From Salinicoccus sediminis (GTDB taxonomy: Bacteria > Bacillota > Bacilli > Staphylococcales > Salinicoccaceae), in NCBI RefSeq assembly GCF_000986795.1, contig NZ_LAYZ01000025.1:165013-229012 (forward strand): 64,000 nucleotides of DNA, written 5' to 3'. The position numbers and the translations under genes were made by a program. The notes beneath the pieces were generated by a model. The model saw only the letters and a list, made by a program, of their open reading frames with translations. It did no database searches and was not told the origin of the DNA. Below are positions 27,067 through 35,741 of the stretch, one piece after another (position 1 is the stretch's first letter; each line of letters starts with the position of its first letter).

Positions 27067-28087
27067 AAAGTTTACCTGTGGCATCAAAGTCACTTTTGCG
27101 GACTCGGTAATTCCTGAAGATATAGCTTCCGATAAAGCCGGTTATTCCCGAAATGACTGCGACAATGACAGCGTATAACACCACCTGTGAAGCCGGATTG
27201 AAACCGAACAGGACAAGCAGTCCCGCAGTCGGAGTCGCTGTGCCCGGCGCATCATTGATAAGGCCGGAATAGGCGATGACCATACCGCTTAAGGCCCCCC
27301 CTATGAAATTCGTTGCATAAACCGGAATAGGGTTCGCACTGACAAGATCCGCCTTGGACAGGGGTTCTATGGCTACGGAAATGACAGATTTCAAATCACC
27401 GATTTTCAGCTTATGGAAAATCACGCTATTAATGAACGCAGAACCGAACGCCGCCAGGCTGCCGACGGCCATCGGTATGCCTGTAAGACCGAGAAGGGCG
27501 GTAAGTGCCATTGAACTGAGCGGCGAGGTACCGACAACGGTGATGATGCCGCCGAGCATCAGCCCCATGATGAGCGGGCTTGTATCGGTGGCTGTTTCAA
27601 TGATGGTACCTATCTGGAGCAGGGAAGCATCCACCAATGGCGAGATACCCATCCCGATCAGACGTGTAAGCGGCACCAGTAAAATGACGACCAATATGAA
27701 ATCCAGGCCGTTTGGAATCTTTTTTTCAAAGAATTTAGCCACGAATGAAACTATGTATGCGGCAATCAAACCCGGAATGAGTCCGAGTCCCCCCATGGAC
27801 ACCGCAATTATGGCGGAATTCTGCGCATTGACCTTCATGGTGAGCGCGACAAGGAATGCAACAATCACCCCGCTGAGGAGTCCTGCTTCAAGCCCTGTCT
27901 CCTGGAAGAATTCAATCCCGAAAATATCTCCAATGACGAATCTCTGCAGAGCCTCGACCAGAAACGTCGCAATTGCGGCTCCGGCCAGTGCACCCATGAC
28001 ATCCGCCCCGTAAGGTGCGTAATAAGTAAATATGGTAAAGAACACAAGTATCACAAGAAGCAATAATATTCCGGTTATCTGTTCCAT
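27065..28087 (-). CDS. PTS EIIC-like membrane protein (PTS_EIIC_2 type), without EIIA/EIIB
   Basis: A 340-residue membrane protein with about ten hydrophobic segments, rich in glycine, that resembles the PTS_EIIC_2 family (GLIPGLIAAYIVSF, TPTAGLLVLFGFNP). Its start has GGGGAAC upstream. It lies 38 bases downstream of an M20 amidohydrolase on the same strand, so the two are probably one transcript. No EIIA or EIIB gene is nearby, so phosphotransferase transport is not assured. An import role for the substrate or product of the hydrolase is conceivable. Confidence 0.65.
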   Translation of the reverse strand: MEQITGILLLLVILVFFTIFTYYAPYGADVMGALAGAAIATFLVEALQRFVIGDIFGIEFFQETGLEAGLLSGVIVAFLVALTMKVNAQNSAIIAVSMGGLGLIPGLIAAYIVSFVAKFFEKKIPNGLDFILVVILLVPLTRLIGMGISPLVDASLLQIGTIIETATDTSPLIMGLMLGGIITVVGTSPLSSMALTALLGLTGIPMAVGSLAAFGSAFINSVIFHKLKIGDLKSVISVAIEPLSKADLVSANPIPVYATNFIGGALSGMVIAYSGLINDAPGTATPTAGLLVLFGFNPASQVVLYAVIVAVISGITGFIGSYIFRNYRVRKSDFDATGKL

Positions 28088-28125
28088 TAATGTTCCCCTA
28101 TCGAAAAAGCATACAGCAAAGAAGA

Positions 28126-29316
28126 TTATTCTTTGCTGTCACCATTCAAGTAATTTATCGCGGCACTTCCAACCGCCTGTGCTGCAATGAGCAATGCATC
28201 TTCGTTGATGTCGAATTTCGGATGATGATGCGGGTATACGTCGCCGTCCGGCGCCGCACCAATGTAAATAAAGCAGGAAGGCAGTTCTTTCGTATAATAG
28301 GCAAAATCCTCAGATGGCGGCTGCGGCTCACATTCCTCCACAGAAGTGACAGTAGGCAGATCTGCCGCTTTTATCGCCGAAGCAATCTGACGTGTAAGTG
28401 CCGGATCATTGTAAAGAGTAGGGTAGTCATCCTTATACTCGAGTACATTCGTAACACCGAAAGTCTCTTCCAGGCCAGAAGAGATACTTTTGATTTCACT
28501 CTCTATGGTTTTCTTCGTCCTATCCCCCATTGCCCGGACATCACCTTCAAGCACCACCTGGTCCTTGATGACATTGAAGACGCCTTTACCATCAAATGAT
28601 CCGATGGTCACCACACCGGACTCGAAAGGATTCAGTCTCCTGGAGACGATCGTCTGGATTTCAGACACGAAATGGGCGCCTGCTACAATCGGGTCATTGG
28701 CAAGATGCGGCGAAGAGCCATGTCCCCCGGATCCCTTTATCGTAAGCTTGAAAAATCCGCGTCCTGTCATCGATTCCTCTTCCCGGTATAGAACTTTCCC
28801 GGTTTCCATGTTGCTCATTACATGGGCCCCAAGCACATCGTCCACACCATCCAATACACCATCAGCAATCATCTGCCGGGCCCCGCCCGGCGGAAGTTCC
28901 TCGGCATGCTGATGGATGATGACAATCCTGCCCTGAAGTTCATCCTTCATTTCTATCAGAGTCTCTCCCAGTATGAGCATATATGCGGTATGTGCATCAT
29001 GTCCGCATGCATGCATGACGCCTTCATTTTTGGAGGCGAAATCCAGGCCGGTCTCTTCAAAGATTGGCAATGCATCAAAATCTGCTCTGAGAGCAAGTGT
29101 CCTGCCGGGTTTTCCGGTATCTACCGTCACCTTGACTCCATTGCCGCCGACCCCTGTCTCGACTTCGGCATCTTTATCCTTGTAAAAATCAGCGATATAT
29201 CTGGCAGTTTCAGTTTCCTGAAATGAAAGTTCAGGATTTTCATGCAGATACCTCCGTATGGCGATCATACGCTCTTCCTTTTCCTTCAGACGTGCCAACA
29301 GTTTCCCGAGTATCAT
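28126..29316 (-). CDS. M20 family metallo-amidohydrolase (N-acyl amino acid hydrolase type)
   Basis: A 396-residue dizinc hydrolase of the M20D/aminoacylase group. Metal ligands are visible in HACGHDAHT, the following HQHAEELPPGGA and the final HHPKFDINE; the dimer domain has GSGGHGSSPH. Relatives remove acyl groups from amino acids or open hippurate-like amides. The start at 29316 has GGAGGGAGTTTA upstream; the longer frame to 29358 lacks a ribosome site. It is cotranscribed with the EIIC-like membrane protein. Substrate unknown. Confidence 0.85.
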   Translation of the reverse strand: MILGKLLARLKEKEERMIAIRRYLHENPELSFQETETARYIADFYKDKDAEVETGVGGNGVKVTVDTGKPGRTLALRADFDALPIFEETGLDFASKNEGVMHACGHDAHTAYMLILGETLIEMKDELQGRIVIIHQHAEELPPGGARQMIADGVLDGVDDVLGAHVMSNMETGKVLYREEESMTGRGFFKLTIKGSGGHGSSPHLANDPIVAGAHFVSEIQTIVSRRLNPFESGVVTIGSFDGKGVFNVIKDQVVLEGDVRAMGDRTKKTIESEIKSISSGLEETFGVTNVLEYKDDYPTLYNDPALTRQIASAIKAADLPTVTSVEECEPQPPSEDFAYYTKELPSCFIYIGAAPDGDVYPHHHPKFDINEDALLIAAQAVGSAAINYLNGDSKE

Positions 29317-29524
29317 TAAACTCCCTCCAACCTTATAATCATGGATTTTACAATACATATTAATAAATAATTTAGTTCTAAAGCAAAGCTTTCGCCATCA
29401 ATGTAAACAACAATACCAAAGTTCAACTTATAAATACAGCAAAAATACAAAAAATTCGTAAATATGAAATTTTATATCAAATAAAACAGCTCAAAATGAC
29501 AATGAAAAAACGTCATGACATAAC

Positions 29525-29552
29525 AAAAGGCCGGAGATTTTCATCCCCGGCC
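29525..29552 (-). terminator. Terminator of metNIQ
   Basis: GGCCGGAGAT / ATCCCCGGCC hairpin followed by TTTT on the minus strand, just after the metQ stop codon. Confidence 0.82.
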
Positions 29553-29563
29553 ATCATTCACTC

Positions 29564-30382
29564 TTATTCAATTTCGAATGCAGGTTCCAAATGCCCGTCC
29601 TCTTCAAGCCCGGAAAGGAAGTCATGGACTTCCTGCGATGTGAATGCTTCTTTCGCTGCCTGCACCGCTTCGCTGTCCTGATTATCTTCACGGGCTACAA
29701 GCTGTATTGCGAATGTATTATCCTCATCCTCCTCAAGGAATAAGGCATCATCCGGCGTCAGTCCGACACTTTCTATATAAGTAGGGTAGTTGAACACAAG
29801 CTCAACCCCGTCTTCATATGCGCCCGTCAGGTTAAGCAGGTCGATATGTGTGAATTCAAGATTATGTGGATTCTCTTCAATATCATCCACCGTCGCCTCA
29901 TGGCTGACATCCGCAGACAGGGTGATCAGATCATGCTGTTCAAGTATCATCAGTGCACGCGCCTCATTCGTTGCATCCGCCGGGATCGCCACCTCGGCAC
30001 CGTCCTCGATATCCTCGATGGAATCATATACCGGTGAGTAATAGCCTACAATCGCATTATAGATTGGCTGCAGTGCAACAAGGTTCCCGTCTTTTTCATT
30101 ATTGAACACTTCCATGAAAGGTTCGTGCTGGGCAAAACTTGCATCCACCTCTTCATTCAGAAGTGCCTCATTGTATTGAATGTTGTCGGATACTTCAACA
30201 AGTTCAATCTCGTAAGGCTCCTCGATCGCATCACCTGCAATCTCAACAACATCCGTCATCGGCGGAAGGTGTGAAGCGACTTTGACGACATTGTCCTCTT
30301 CAGAGGCATTCTCTTCTCCGCCTCCGCCGCATCCTCCCAGCAATAGTGCAACTCCTGTGAAAAACAACCCTTTTTTCAACAT
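29564..30382 (-). CDS. metQ: Methionine-type ABC transporter substrate-binding lipoprotein
   Basis: A 272-residue lipoprotein of the NlpA/MetQ family. The lipobox is LLGGC at residues 15-19. The mature part is very acidic and follows the family path (VKVASHLPPMTDVVEIAGD, EVDASFAQHEPFM, IPADATNEARALMILE). It captures methionine or a related amino acid outside the membrane. It is the last gene of metN-metP-metQ, 26 bases after the permease. The lipobox and order are clear; the exact ligand is not. Confidence 0.87.
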   Translation of the reverse strand: MLKKGLFFTGVALLLGGCGGGGEENASEEDNVVKVASHLPPMTDVVEIAGDAIEEPYEIELVEVSDNIQYNEALLNEEVDASFAQHEPFMEVFNNEKDGNLVALQPIYNAIVGYYSPVYDSIEDIEDGAEVAIPADATNEARALMILEQHDLITLSADVSHEATVDDIEENPHNLEFTHIDLLNLTGAYEDGVELVFNYPTYIESVGLTPDDALFLEEDEDNTFAIQLVAREDNQDSEAVQAAKEAFTSQEVHDFLSGLEEDGHLEPAFEIE

Positions 30383-30408
30383 ATATGATTCTCCTCTTTA
30401 AATTTGAT

Positions 30409-31095
30409 TTATCTTTTATCCAGCCTGGCTGCGAGTTTCAGTCCGAGCCACTGGGCAATGATTACAAATACGATGATGACAGCGATAGCGCTATACATGA
30501 TATCCGTTTCATAACGCTGGTAGCCGTAGCGTATGGCAAAATCACCGATACCGCCGCCGCCGACTACACCCATGATGGTGGAGTAGGATATGAAACTGAC
30601 GAATGCAGTGGTAAAACCGATGATAAGGGAACTCCTCGCCTCCACGTACAGGAATTTCCAGACCAGCTGCGGCGTCGTCACGCCCATGGATCTTGCTGTT
30701 TCAAGCACCCCTTTCGGAATATCATGAAGGGACTGTTCCACGAATCTTGCATATAATGCAATCGCGATGAGCATCATCGGGAATGATGCGGCGACGGGAT
30801 CGCCTGTAGCGCGTCCGTAAAAATAGCGGATGAGGGGCTGCATGACCACTACAAGCAGCAGGAACGGGAATGAACGGACGATATTGACGAAGATGTTCGC
30901 AACCTGATACAGGAATTTATTTTCAAGCGGCTTGCCTTTGGATGCGAGATAGAGCAGGGTGCCGAGAGGCAGGCCGAGCAGGATTGCAGCAACCATGGCG
31001 AATATCATCATTATCCCTGTCTCGTACAGGCTTTCGCCAAGACGGGGGGCGTATTCGATGACGCGTTGTATGTAGACTTGCAATGCTTCAGGCAT
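30409..31095 (-). CDS. metP: Methionine-type ABC transporter permease
   Basis: A 228-residue permease of the MetI family with five helices and the EAA loop LETARSMGVTTPQLVWKFLYVEARSS-like segment near residues 125-150. The preferred start at 31095 has GGAAG nine bases upstream and overlaps the end of the ATPase gene by eight bases. It forms the channel for the MetN/MetQ partners. Confidence 0.88.
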   Translation of the reverse strand: MPEALQVYIQRVIEYAPRLGESLYETGIMMIFAMVAAILLGLPLGTLLYLASKGKPLENKFLYQVANIFVNIVRSFPFLLLVVVMQPLIRYFYGRATGDPVAASFPMMLIAIALYARFVEQSLHDIPKGVLETARSMGVTTPQLVWKFLYVEARSSLIIGFTTAFVSFISYSTIMGVVGGGGIGDFAIRYGYQRYETDIMYSAIAVIIVFVIIAQWLGLKLAARLDKR

Positions 31096-31825
31096 CCTGC
31101 AGCACTTCCAGTACACGTTCATGATATGACAGTTCCGGACGTCCCCTCACCGAACGGTTCACTTCAATGGTGTCAATCAATCTTCCGCGCTCCATTACCG
31201 CTGCCCGCCGGCACAGCTGCTTAATCACACCAAGTTCGTGCGTTACGATGACCACCGTCATGTCAAACTCCTCCTGTGCCCGCCTCAGAACATCCACAAT
31301 CTCATCGGTCGTATTTTCATCGAGGGCTGAAGTGGGTTCGTCACATAGCAGTATTTTCGGCCTCGTCACCAGAGCCCTTGCGATTCCCACGCGCTGTTTT
31401 TGTCCCCCGGACAATTCCGCCGGGTAGCTGTCCCGCTTATCGTCCAGGCCGACAAATTCGATCACCTCATCGACTGACAGGGGTGTTTTATACTTGTGGA
31501 GTGTGAGAGGCAGCCTGATATTGGCCTTGACTGTCTTGTTACTCAGCAGATTGAAATGCTGGAAGACCATGCTGATATCCTTCTGGTGCTGCCGCAGGGC
31601 TTTCTTACCGAGCGTAACGACATCTGTACCGTCTACCGTCACCTGCCCCGAATCTGGCGTTTCAAGCGCGTTGATGAACCGCATCAACGTTGACTTCCCG
31701 GCACCACTTTCGCCGATTATACCGAATATTTCCTTGTTCTGTATCGACAGTGTAATGCTGTCGACCGCTTTAAAATCTCCATTTTTACCGGCAAAAGATT
31801 TTGTTGCCGCTTTAATGTCAATCAA
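31088..31825 (-). CDS. metN: Methionine-type ABC transporter ATPase lacking the NIL domain
   Basis: A 245-residue ATPase with Walker A GESGAGKST, Q-loop FQHFNLLSNKTV, signature LSGGQKQR, Walker B ILLCDEPTSALD and switch VTHELGVI. The start is probably a TTG at 31825 after GGAAGGTGG; an in-frame ATG at 31843 is an alternative. Usual MetN proteins are about 340 residues and carry a C-terminal NIL (ACT-like) domain that binds methionine and inhibits transport. Here the protein ends right after the ATPase domain (VLEVLQDA), so that control is missing. Confidence 0.85.
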   Translation of the reverse strand: MIDIKAATKSFAGKNGDFKAVDSITLSIQNKEIFGIIGESGAGKSTLMRFINALETPDSGQVTVDGTDVVTLGKKALRQHQKDISMVFQHFNLLSNKTVKANIRLPLTLHKYKTPLSVDEVIEFVGLDDKRDSYPAELSGGQKQRVGIARALVTRPKILLCDEPTSALDENTTDEIVDVLRRAQEEFDMTVVIVTHELGVIKQLCRRAAVMERGRLIDTIEVNRSVRGRPELSYHERVLEVLQDA

Positions 31826-31915
31826 ACCACAACCACCTTCCATTACTGTTCCCAATTGATAGTCAGTATCATTTATAATATCATATCCGGTTACTTTCCG
31901 GACCCTCCAAAGATA

Positions 31916-31955
31916 AAAAATACCCGGCCGAAAGTATGAATTTCGCAAACCGGGT
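31916..31955 (-). terminator. Terminator of the two-component/PepSY operon
   Basis: ACCCGG / CCGGGT outer arms with inner GAAA/TTTC pairing, followed by a T-run on the minus strand, 13 bases after the PepSY gene. Confidence 0.75.
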
Positions 31956-31967
31956 CCTCATAAGATT

Positions 31968-32738
31968 CTAATCATCGTCATTGTCGTTTTCGTCGTCTTC
32001 GTCATAACTCTCTCCGGAGCCATCATCTCCGCTGTCATCATCAAATTCTATATAATAGTTGTTCTGATACTGGGTGCTGTACTCCTGGAGCTGGCGGGCA
32101 AATGCTTCAATATCAGCGATTTCATTGAAATCTGCCTGAAACCATAAAATGTTCATCGCTTCCCCGTCTATTGCATCCACCGTCACAAGCGCACCTTCAT
32201 CATCATCCTCGACCAGCTGGATGATCTGATACTGCTGCGGATGCGTTTCCTGATTCAGCGTCAGATGAACGAATTGCCCGCCCACTTCACCAGAGGCAAT
32301 GTTTTTCGCCTCATCTTCCGTGATCAGTGTGTCTGTCTTTTCTTTCTCTTGCTGCCCGCTGTCTTTTTCCACATCTGTTTTTTCTTCAGAAGACTTTTCT
32401 TCAGAGGTCTCCTCCGAAGTTTCTTCTCCGCTGCCGGATGCCGTATCACTACTCCGGTCTTCATTTTTTTCAGTTATGATATCCTCGATGCCTGCATCTT
32501 CACGGCTTACTGTAATCTCATACCGGTATTCCTCATTCGCCAGAGTTACAATATAGGATTGTCCGTCTTCAGTATGTGAAATGTTTTCGATTTCCCCGCC
32601 GTAACGGTCCGTGACCATAGCACGCACTTCTTCTTCACCGATGTTATCACCGCCTGAACGGCTTATCAGCAGAATGCCGATCGCTATGCCTGCAATGACA
32701 GCGGCAGCCGCTATCAGCAGCTTATTCAGTCTCTTCAT
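31968..32738 (-). CDS. Membrane-anchored PepSY-domain protein
   Basis: A 256-residue protein with an uncleaved-looking N-terminal helix (residues 6-25). A PepSY-like unit follows (GEEEVRAMVTDRYGGEIENI), then a Ser/Glu-rich linker at about 95-135 (SEETSEEKSSEEKTD), a second PepSY-like unit (ITEDEAKNIASGEVGG) and a very acidic C-terminus ending in a D/E/N run. It overlaps the histidine kinase gene by 17 bases, so it is the third gene of an RR-HK-PepSY operon. PepSY domains are thought to restrain proteases or act in the envelope; function here is inferred. Confidence 0.78.
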   Translation of the reverse strand: MKRLNKLLIAAAAVIAGIAIGILLISRSGGDNIGEEEVRAMVTDRYGGEIENISHTEDGQSYIVTLANEEYRYEITVSREDAGIEDIITEKNEDRSSDTASGSGEETSEETSEEKSSEEKTDVEKDSGQQEKEKTDTLITEDEAKNIASGEVGGQFVHLTLNQETHPQQYQIIQLVEDDDEGALVTVDAIDGEAMNILWFQADFNEIADIEAFARQLQEYSTQYQNNYYIEFDDDSGDDGSGESYDEDDENDNDDD

Positions 32739-34095
32739 TTTTCTTCACCTTTTTAATCGTCAATTTGAATGTCGTTCCCACATTCACCCGGCTTGTAACA
32801 TCAATGCTGATATCATTTAAATTTGCCAGCTCCTGTGCAATGGACAGACCGAGACCGGAGCCGCCCGTTTTCCGTGCCCGTGCCTTGTCCACACGGTAAA
32901 ATCTTGTAAATATATGACCGATATCCTCTTCCGGTATGCCGATGCCTTTGTCCGCTATCGTTACTTCGACGTTATTTTCCAGTTCCCGGATATTGACGGA
33001 TATACTGTCCGAACTGTATTTGTAGGCGTTATCCAGGAATATCTTTAACAGCTGATCGAATGTGTCCACATCCACGAGTCCCAGCACCTCTCCATTATAA
33101 AAGGCGAGTTCTATCTGTCTGTCATATACGGTTTCAAGACGTGCCGTCACGTTTTTGATCAGCTTCACGATACGGATCGGCTCCACTTGAAACGTCTCAT
33201 CCTCCCGGTTCACCTTCGCAAAACTGAGAAGCTGCTCCGTCAGATATTTCATCCTTTCTGTTTCATCGCTGATGGCATGGATGCTCTCATCCAATACGTC
33301 CTCACGCGTTTTGCCGAAGCGTTTGAGCATCTGGCTGTACGAACTGATGACGGTGATCGGCGTCTTCAGTTCATGGGAGGCATTCATGATGAATGCCTGC
33401 TGGTTCTCGTCATGCGTTTTCAGGTCCATCATCATTTCATTGAACGCTTCGGACAGTTCCCTGAGCTCTTTCGTGTCTTTTTGGTTTATATCGATCATCG
33501 TATATTTACTTGTATCATCGGTCTTTTTCATCTTGTCGATCAACTTGTTGACCGGTTTCAGGATGGCATTGGTAATGACCCGGTTCAGCAGGAAAATCAC
33601 GGCCAGTATGATGAGTGTCGAGACCACCAGAATCCATTTCAGCACTTCGAATGTATCATAGAGAAAATATACATTTTCATAGATCTGAAGGCTGTAAACC
33701 TGTCCGTCATCCCATATTACAGGCAGGGAAACCATCACAAACTCCATACCTTCATGGGATATGGATTTTTTATACTGACTTGTGCTGTAAGGTTCATCCA
33801 GACCTGCATATTCAGTCTCGGTTGCGATACGGACCACGGGGTCCTCTTCACTGTCGATGACCCTGACATAACCGTCCGACAGCAGGAAAGCCTGCAGTAC
33901 CGCTTCACTGCTGACATTATTTGCATTGGCTTTCTGGAGTTCCTCCATGATATTCGCCCCGCGGTTTTCGAGCTGGTCCATTTCCGCATTCAACGAAAAA
34001 TTCTTATAGGAATAATAAACGAACAGATTGATCAGTATGACGACAATGACCGTCATGACCGTTGTATATAATTGTATTTTCGTCCCTAGTTTCAT
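32722..34095 (-). CDS. Sensor histidine kinase (YkoH/ArlS-like)
   Basis: A 457-residue kinase: helices at about 10-32 and 155-177 flank an extracellular domain of about 120 residues. A HAMP segment follows, then the H-box NASHELKTPITVISSYSQ, the N-box LDNAYKYSS, G1 DKGIGIPEEDIG, the F-box FTRFYRVDKA and G2 GGSGLGLSIA. It would phosphorylate the response regulator encoded just upstream. Flanking PepSY proteins match the B. subtilis ykoGHI layout. It is not an HssS look-alike, so I do not link it to hrtBA. Confidence 0.9.
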   Translation of the reverse strand: MKLGTKIQLYTTVMTVIVVILINLFVYYSYKNFSLNAEMDQLENRGANIMEELQKANANNVSSEAVLQAFLLSDGYVRVIDSEEDPVVRIATETEYAGLDEPYSTSQYKKSISHEGMEFVMVSLPVIWDDGQVYSLQIYENVYFLYDTFEVLKWILVVSTLIILAVIFLLNRVITNAILKPVNKLIDKMKKTDDTSKYTMIDINQKDTKELRELSEAFNEMMMDLKTHDENQQAFIMNASHELKTPITVISSYSQMLKRFGKTREDVLDESIHAISDETERMKYLTEQLLSFAKVNREDETFQVEPIRIVKLIKNVTARLETVYDRQIELAFYNGEVLGLVDVDTFDQLLKIFLDNAYKYSSDSISVNIRELENNVEVTIADKGIGIPEEDIGHIFTRFYRVDKARARKTGGSGLGLSIAQELANLNDISIDVTSRVNVGTTFKLTIKKVKKNEETE

Positions 34096-34099
34096 CCTG

Positions 34100-34777
34100 T
34101 CAGTCCTTCATCATATATCCAATACCCCTGACACTCGCGATAATGGATGGTTTGTCACGGTCGAGCTTTTTACGGATGTATCTTACATAGACATCAACGG
34201 TATTCGTATCTCCGTAATAATCAAAGCCCCATACCGCTTCAATGATCTGTTCCCGTGAGAGTGCCTGATTTTTATGCTCGATCAGGAAATACAGCAGATC
34301 ATATTCCTTCTGGGTCAGATAGACCAGTTCCTCACCGATATAAACTTCCCGCGCCATCGGAACAATTCTGAGATGACGGTACCCAATATCTTCCGGGACC
34401 GGTTCCGAAACCGCAGACTTCTGTTTCAACTGCGTGCGTATGCGGGCAAGCAGCTCTTCGATCTCAAACGGCTTCGTCATATAGTCGTTGGCGCCGGAAT
34501 CCAGGCCGCTGACTTTATCCATTACAGCATCTCTTGCCGTAAGCATTATGACTCTCGTATCCTCATCCTTCTGTCTTACCCTGCGCAGCACCTCCAGGCC
34601 ATTCAGTTCCGGAATCATGACATCAAGCAGTATCAGATCGAATGCATCGCTCTCATAACGCTCCAGCGCTTCCTTTCCCGTGTAGGCAATCGCCACTTCA
34701 TACTCTTCAAACTCCAGCTCCAGCTGGATGACGCGTGCAATCTTCTCATCATCTTCAACTATCAGTATCTTATCCAT
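34100..34777 (-). CDS. OmpR family response regulator (YkoG/ArlR-like)
   Basis: A 225-residue regulator. The receiver domain has acidic pocket VEDDEK, phospho-aspartate in LILLDVMIPE (about residue 52), the conserved threonine in MLTARDA and lysine in TKPFEIEELLARI. The winged-helix domain occupies about residues 130-223 (REQIIEAVWGFDYYGDTNTVDVYVRYIRKK-type). It is the first gene of the operon with the kinase and a PepSY protein, and faces an upstream gene for a PepSY lipoprotein on the same strand. Confidence 0.92.
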   Translation of the reverse strand: MDKILIVEDDEKIARVIQLELEFEEYEVAIAYTGKEALERYESDAFDLILLDVMIPELNGLEVLRRVRQKDEDTRVIMLTARDAVMDKVSGLDSGANDYMTKPFEIEELLARIRTQLKQKSAVSEPVPEDIGYRHLRIVPMAREVYIGEELVYLTQKEYDLLYFLIEHKNQALSREQIIEAVWGFDYYGDTNTVDVYVRYIRKKLDRDKPSIIASVRGIGYMMKD

Positions 34778-34827
34778 ATGTGATTCTCCTTATGACAGTC
34801 ACTGTGTTTATGAATACTATTACACCG

Positions 34828-34836
34828 ATTATAGCA
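34828..34836 (-). promoter_or_regulatory. Extended -10 promoter element of the two-component operon
   Basis: On the minus strand TGC-TATAAT, an extended -10 without an obvious -35, about 50 bases before the response regulator start. Confidence 0.5.
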
Positions 34837-34881
34837 TGACGGGAATATGGAACTTCGTTAGAGAATTATTAAAATTCAATT

Positions 34882-34907
34882 AAAAAAACCGGGAGCATGA
34901 CTCCCGG
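34882..34907 (-). terminator. Terminator of the PepSY lipoprotein gene
   Basis: CCGGGAG-TCATG-CTCCCGG followed by seven T on the minus strand. Confidence 0.88.
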
Positions 34908-34928
34908 ATTCAAAGTTCAGAGCGGGTA

Positions 34929-35606
34929 CTAGTCATCTGTGTCAATGATCTCCCCGGTTTTCGCATCCAGTTCAACTTCGACCTCTTTGCCGTCCGCTTC
35001 CAGTTCCACTTCATATTCAGCATCGTCATCGTCGAAGTCCCATTCGACGGCCTCTCCGCCCGTTTCTTCTTCTGCGATCCGGACCGCTTCTTCAGAGGAG
35101 ATCATGCCGCTGTCTGCTCCGTCCTGATCATTTTTGTCGTCATCGTCACGACCTTCAGCATCTTCTTCGCGTTCTTCAGCGTCGTCTCTGTCATCTTCTT
35201 CGCGTTCCTCTGCGTCATCATCGTCGTCTTCACGTCCTTCAGCGCCTTCTCCGTCATCATCGCGGTCGAAATCTTCTTCAAGAATTTCCAGTGTTTCTGC
35301 ATTGATGTCCACTTCATATTCTTTTTTGCCGTTTTTCATCTCGATTTCGTAGTAATGTATACCGTCGTCTTCATCCAGTTCGACATCTGTGACTTTGCCG
35401 TCAAAGTTCTTTTTCGCCTCTTCCACTGCCTTCTGCGCATTCTGCTTCACCTTGTCCGTCTCCACTTGCTCGGAGGTTACTTCAGCCGTCCCCTCTTTGC
35501 CGTCTGCTTCCCAGTCCAGATCCGTATCCGCACTGACGCTTGAACATGCTCCCAATAGTAGTGCTGATGCGATACCGCCTGCCAGTAAATATTTCTTGTT
35601 CATCAT
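34929..35606 (-). CDS. PepSY-domain lipoprotein with acidic repeat linker
   Basis: A 225-residue lipoprotein with lipobox LLLGAC. There are two PepSY units, one at about residues 55-112 (KVTDVELDEDDGIHYYEIEM) and one at about 165-225 (ISSEEAVRIAEEETGG). They are joined by a linker in which DDAEEREED recurs twice with shorter copies around it. AGGAGG lies eight bases before the ATG. It has its own terminator but sits directly upstream of the two-component operon and is a likely target or input of it. The whole protein is extremely acidic. Confidence 0.8.
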   Translation of the reverse strand: MMNKKYLLAGGIASALLLGACSSVSADTDLDWEADGKEGTAEVTSEQVETDKVKQNAQKAVEEAKKNFDGKVTDVELDEDDGIHYYEIEMKNGKKEYEVDINAETLEILEEDFDRDDDGEGAEGREDDDDDAEEREEDDRDDAEEREEDAEGRDDDDKNDQDGADSGMISSEEAVRIAEEETGGEAVEWDFDDDDAEYEVELEADGKEVEVELDAKTGEIIDTDD

Positions 35607-35679
35607 TTGTAACGCCTCCTGTGTTATTTGTTAATTTCATTATAGGAAGCGGCAGCTAAAAGAGGGTTAATGAAAAATT

Positions 35680-35718
35680 AAAAAACGGTTAAAGAATGGA
35701 GTGTTTTCTTTAACCGTT
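35680..35718 (-). terminator. Terminator of tdk
   Basis: 13-bp arms AACGGTTAAAGAA / TTCTTTAACCGTT, nine-base loop, T-run on the minus strand. Confidence 0.85.
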
Positions 35719-35741
35719 CGAAGGCTTCTATCATTCAACTA

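Noticed and set aside
31826..31967. SAM riboswitch or T-box upstream of metN
   Set aside because: The 142-base gap is too short and has neither T-box nor SAM-aptamer landmarks.
32722..34777. Two-component pair as HssRS partner of hrtBA
   Set aside because: The regulator and sensor resemble the YkoGH/ArlRS type and sit among PepSY genes 18 kb away; nothing specific to HssRS is seen.
35134..35352. Serine-rich plus-strand open frame
   Set aside because: It is the complement of the acidic Asp/Glu codon run of the PepSY lipoprotein gene.
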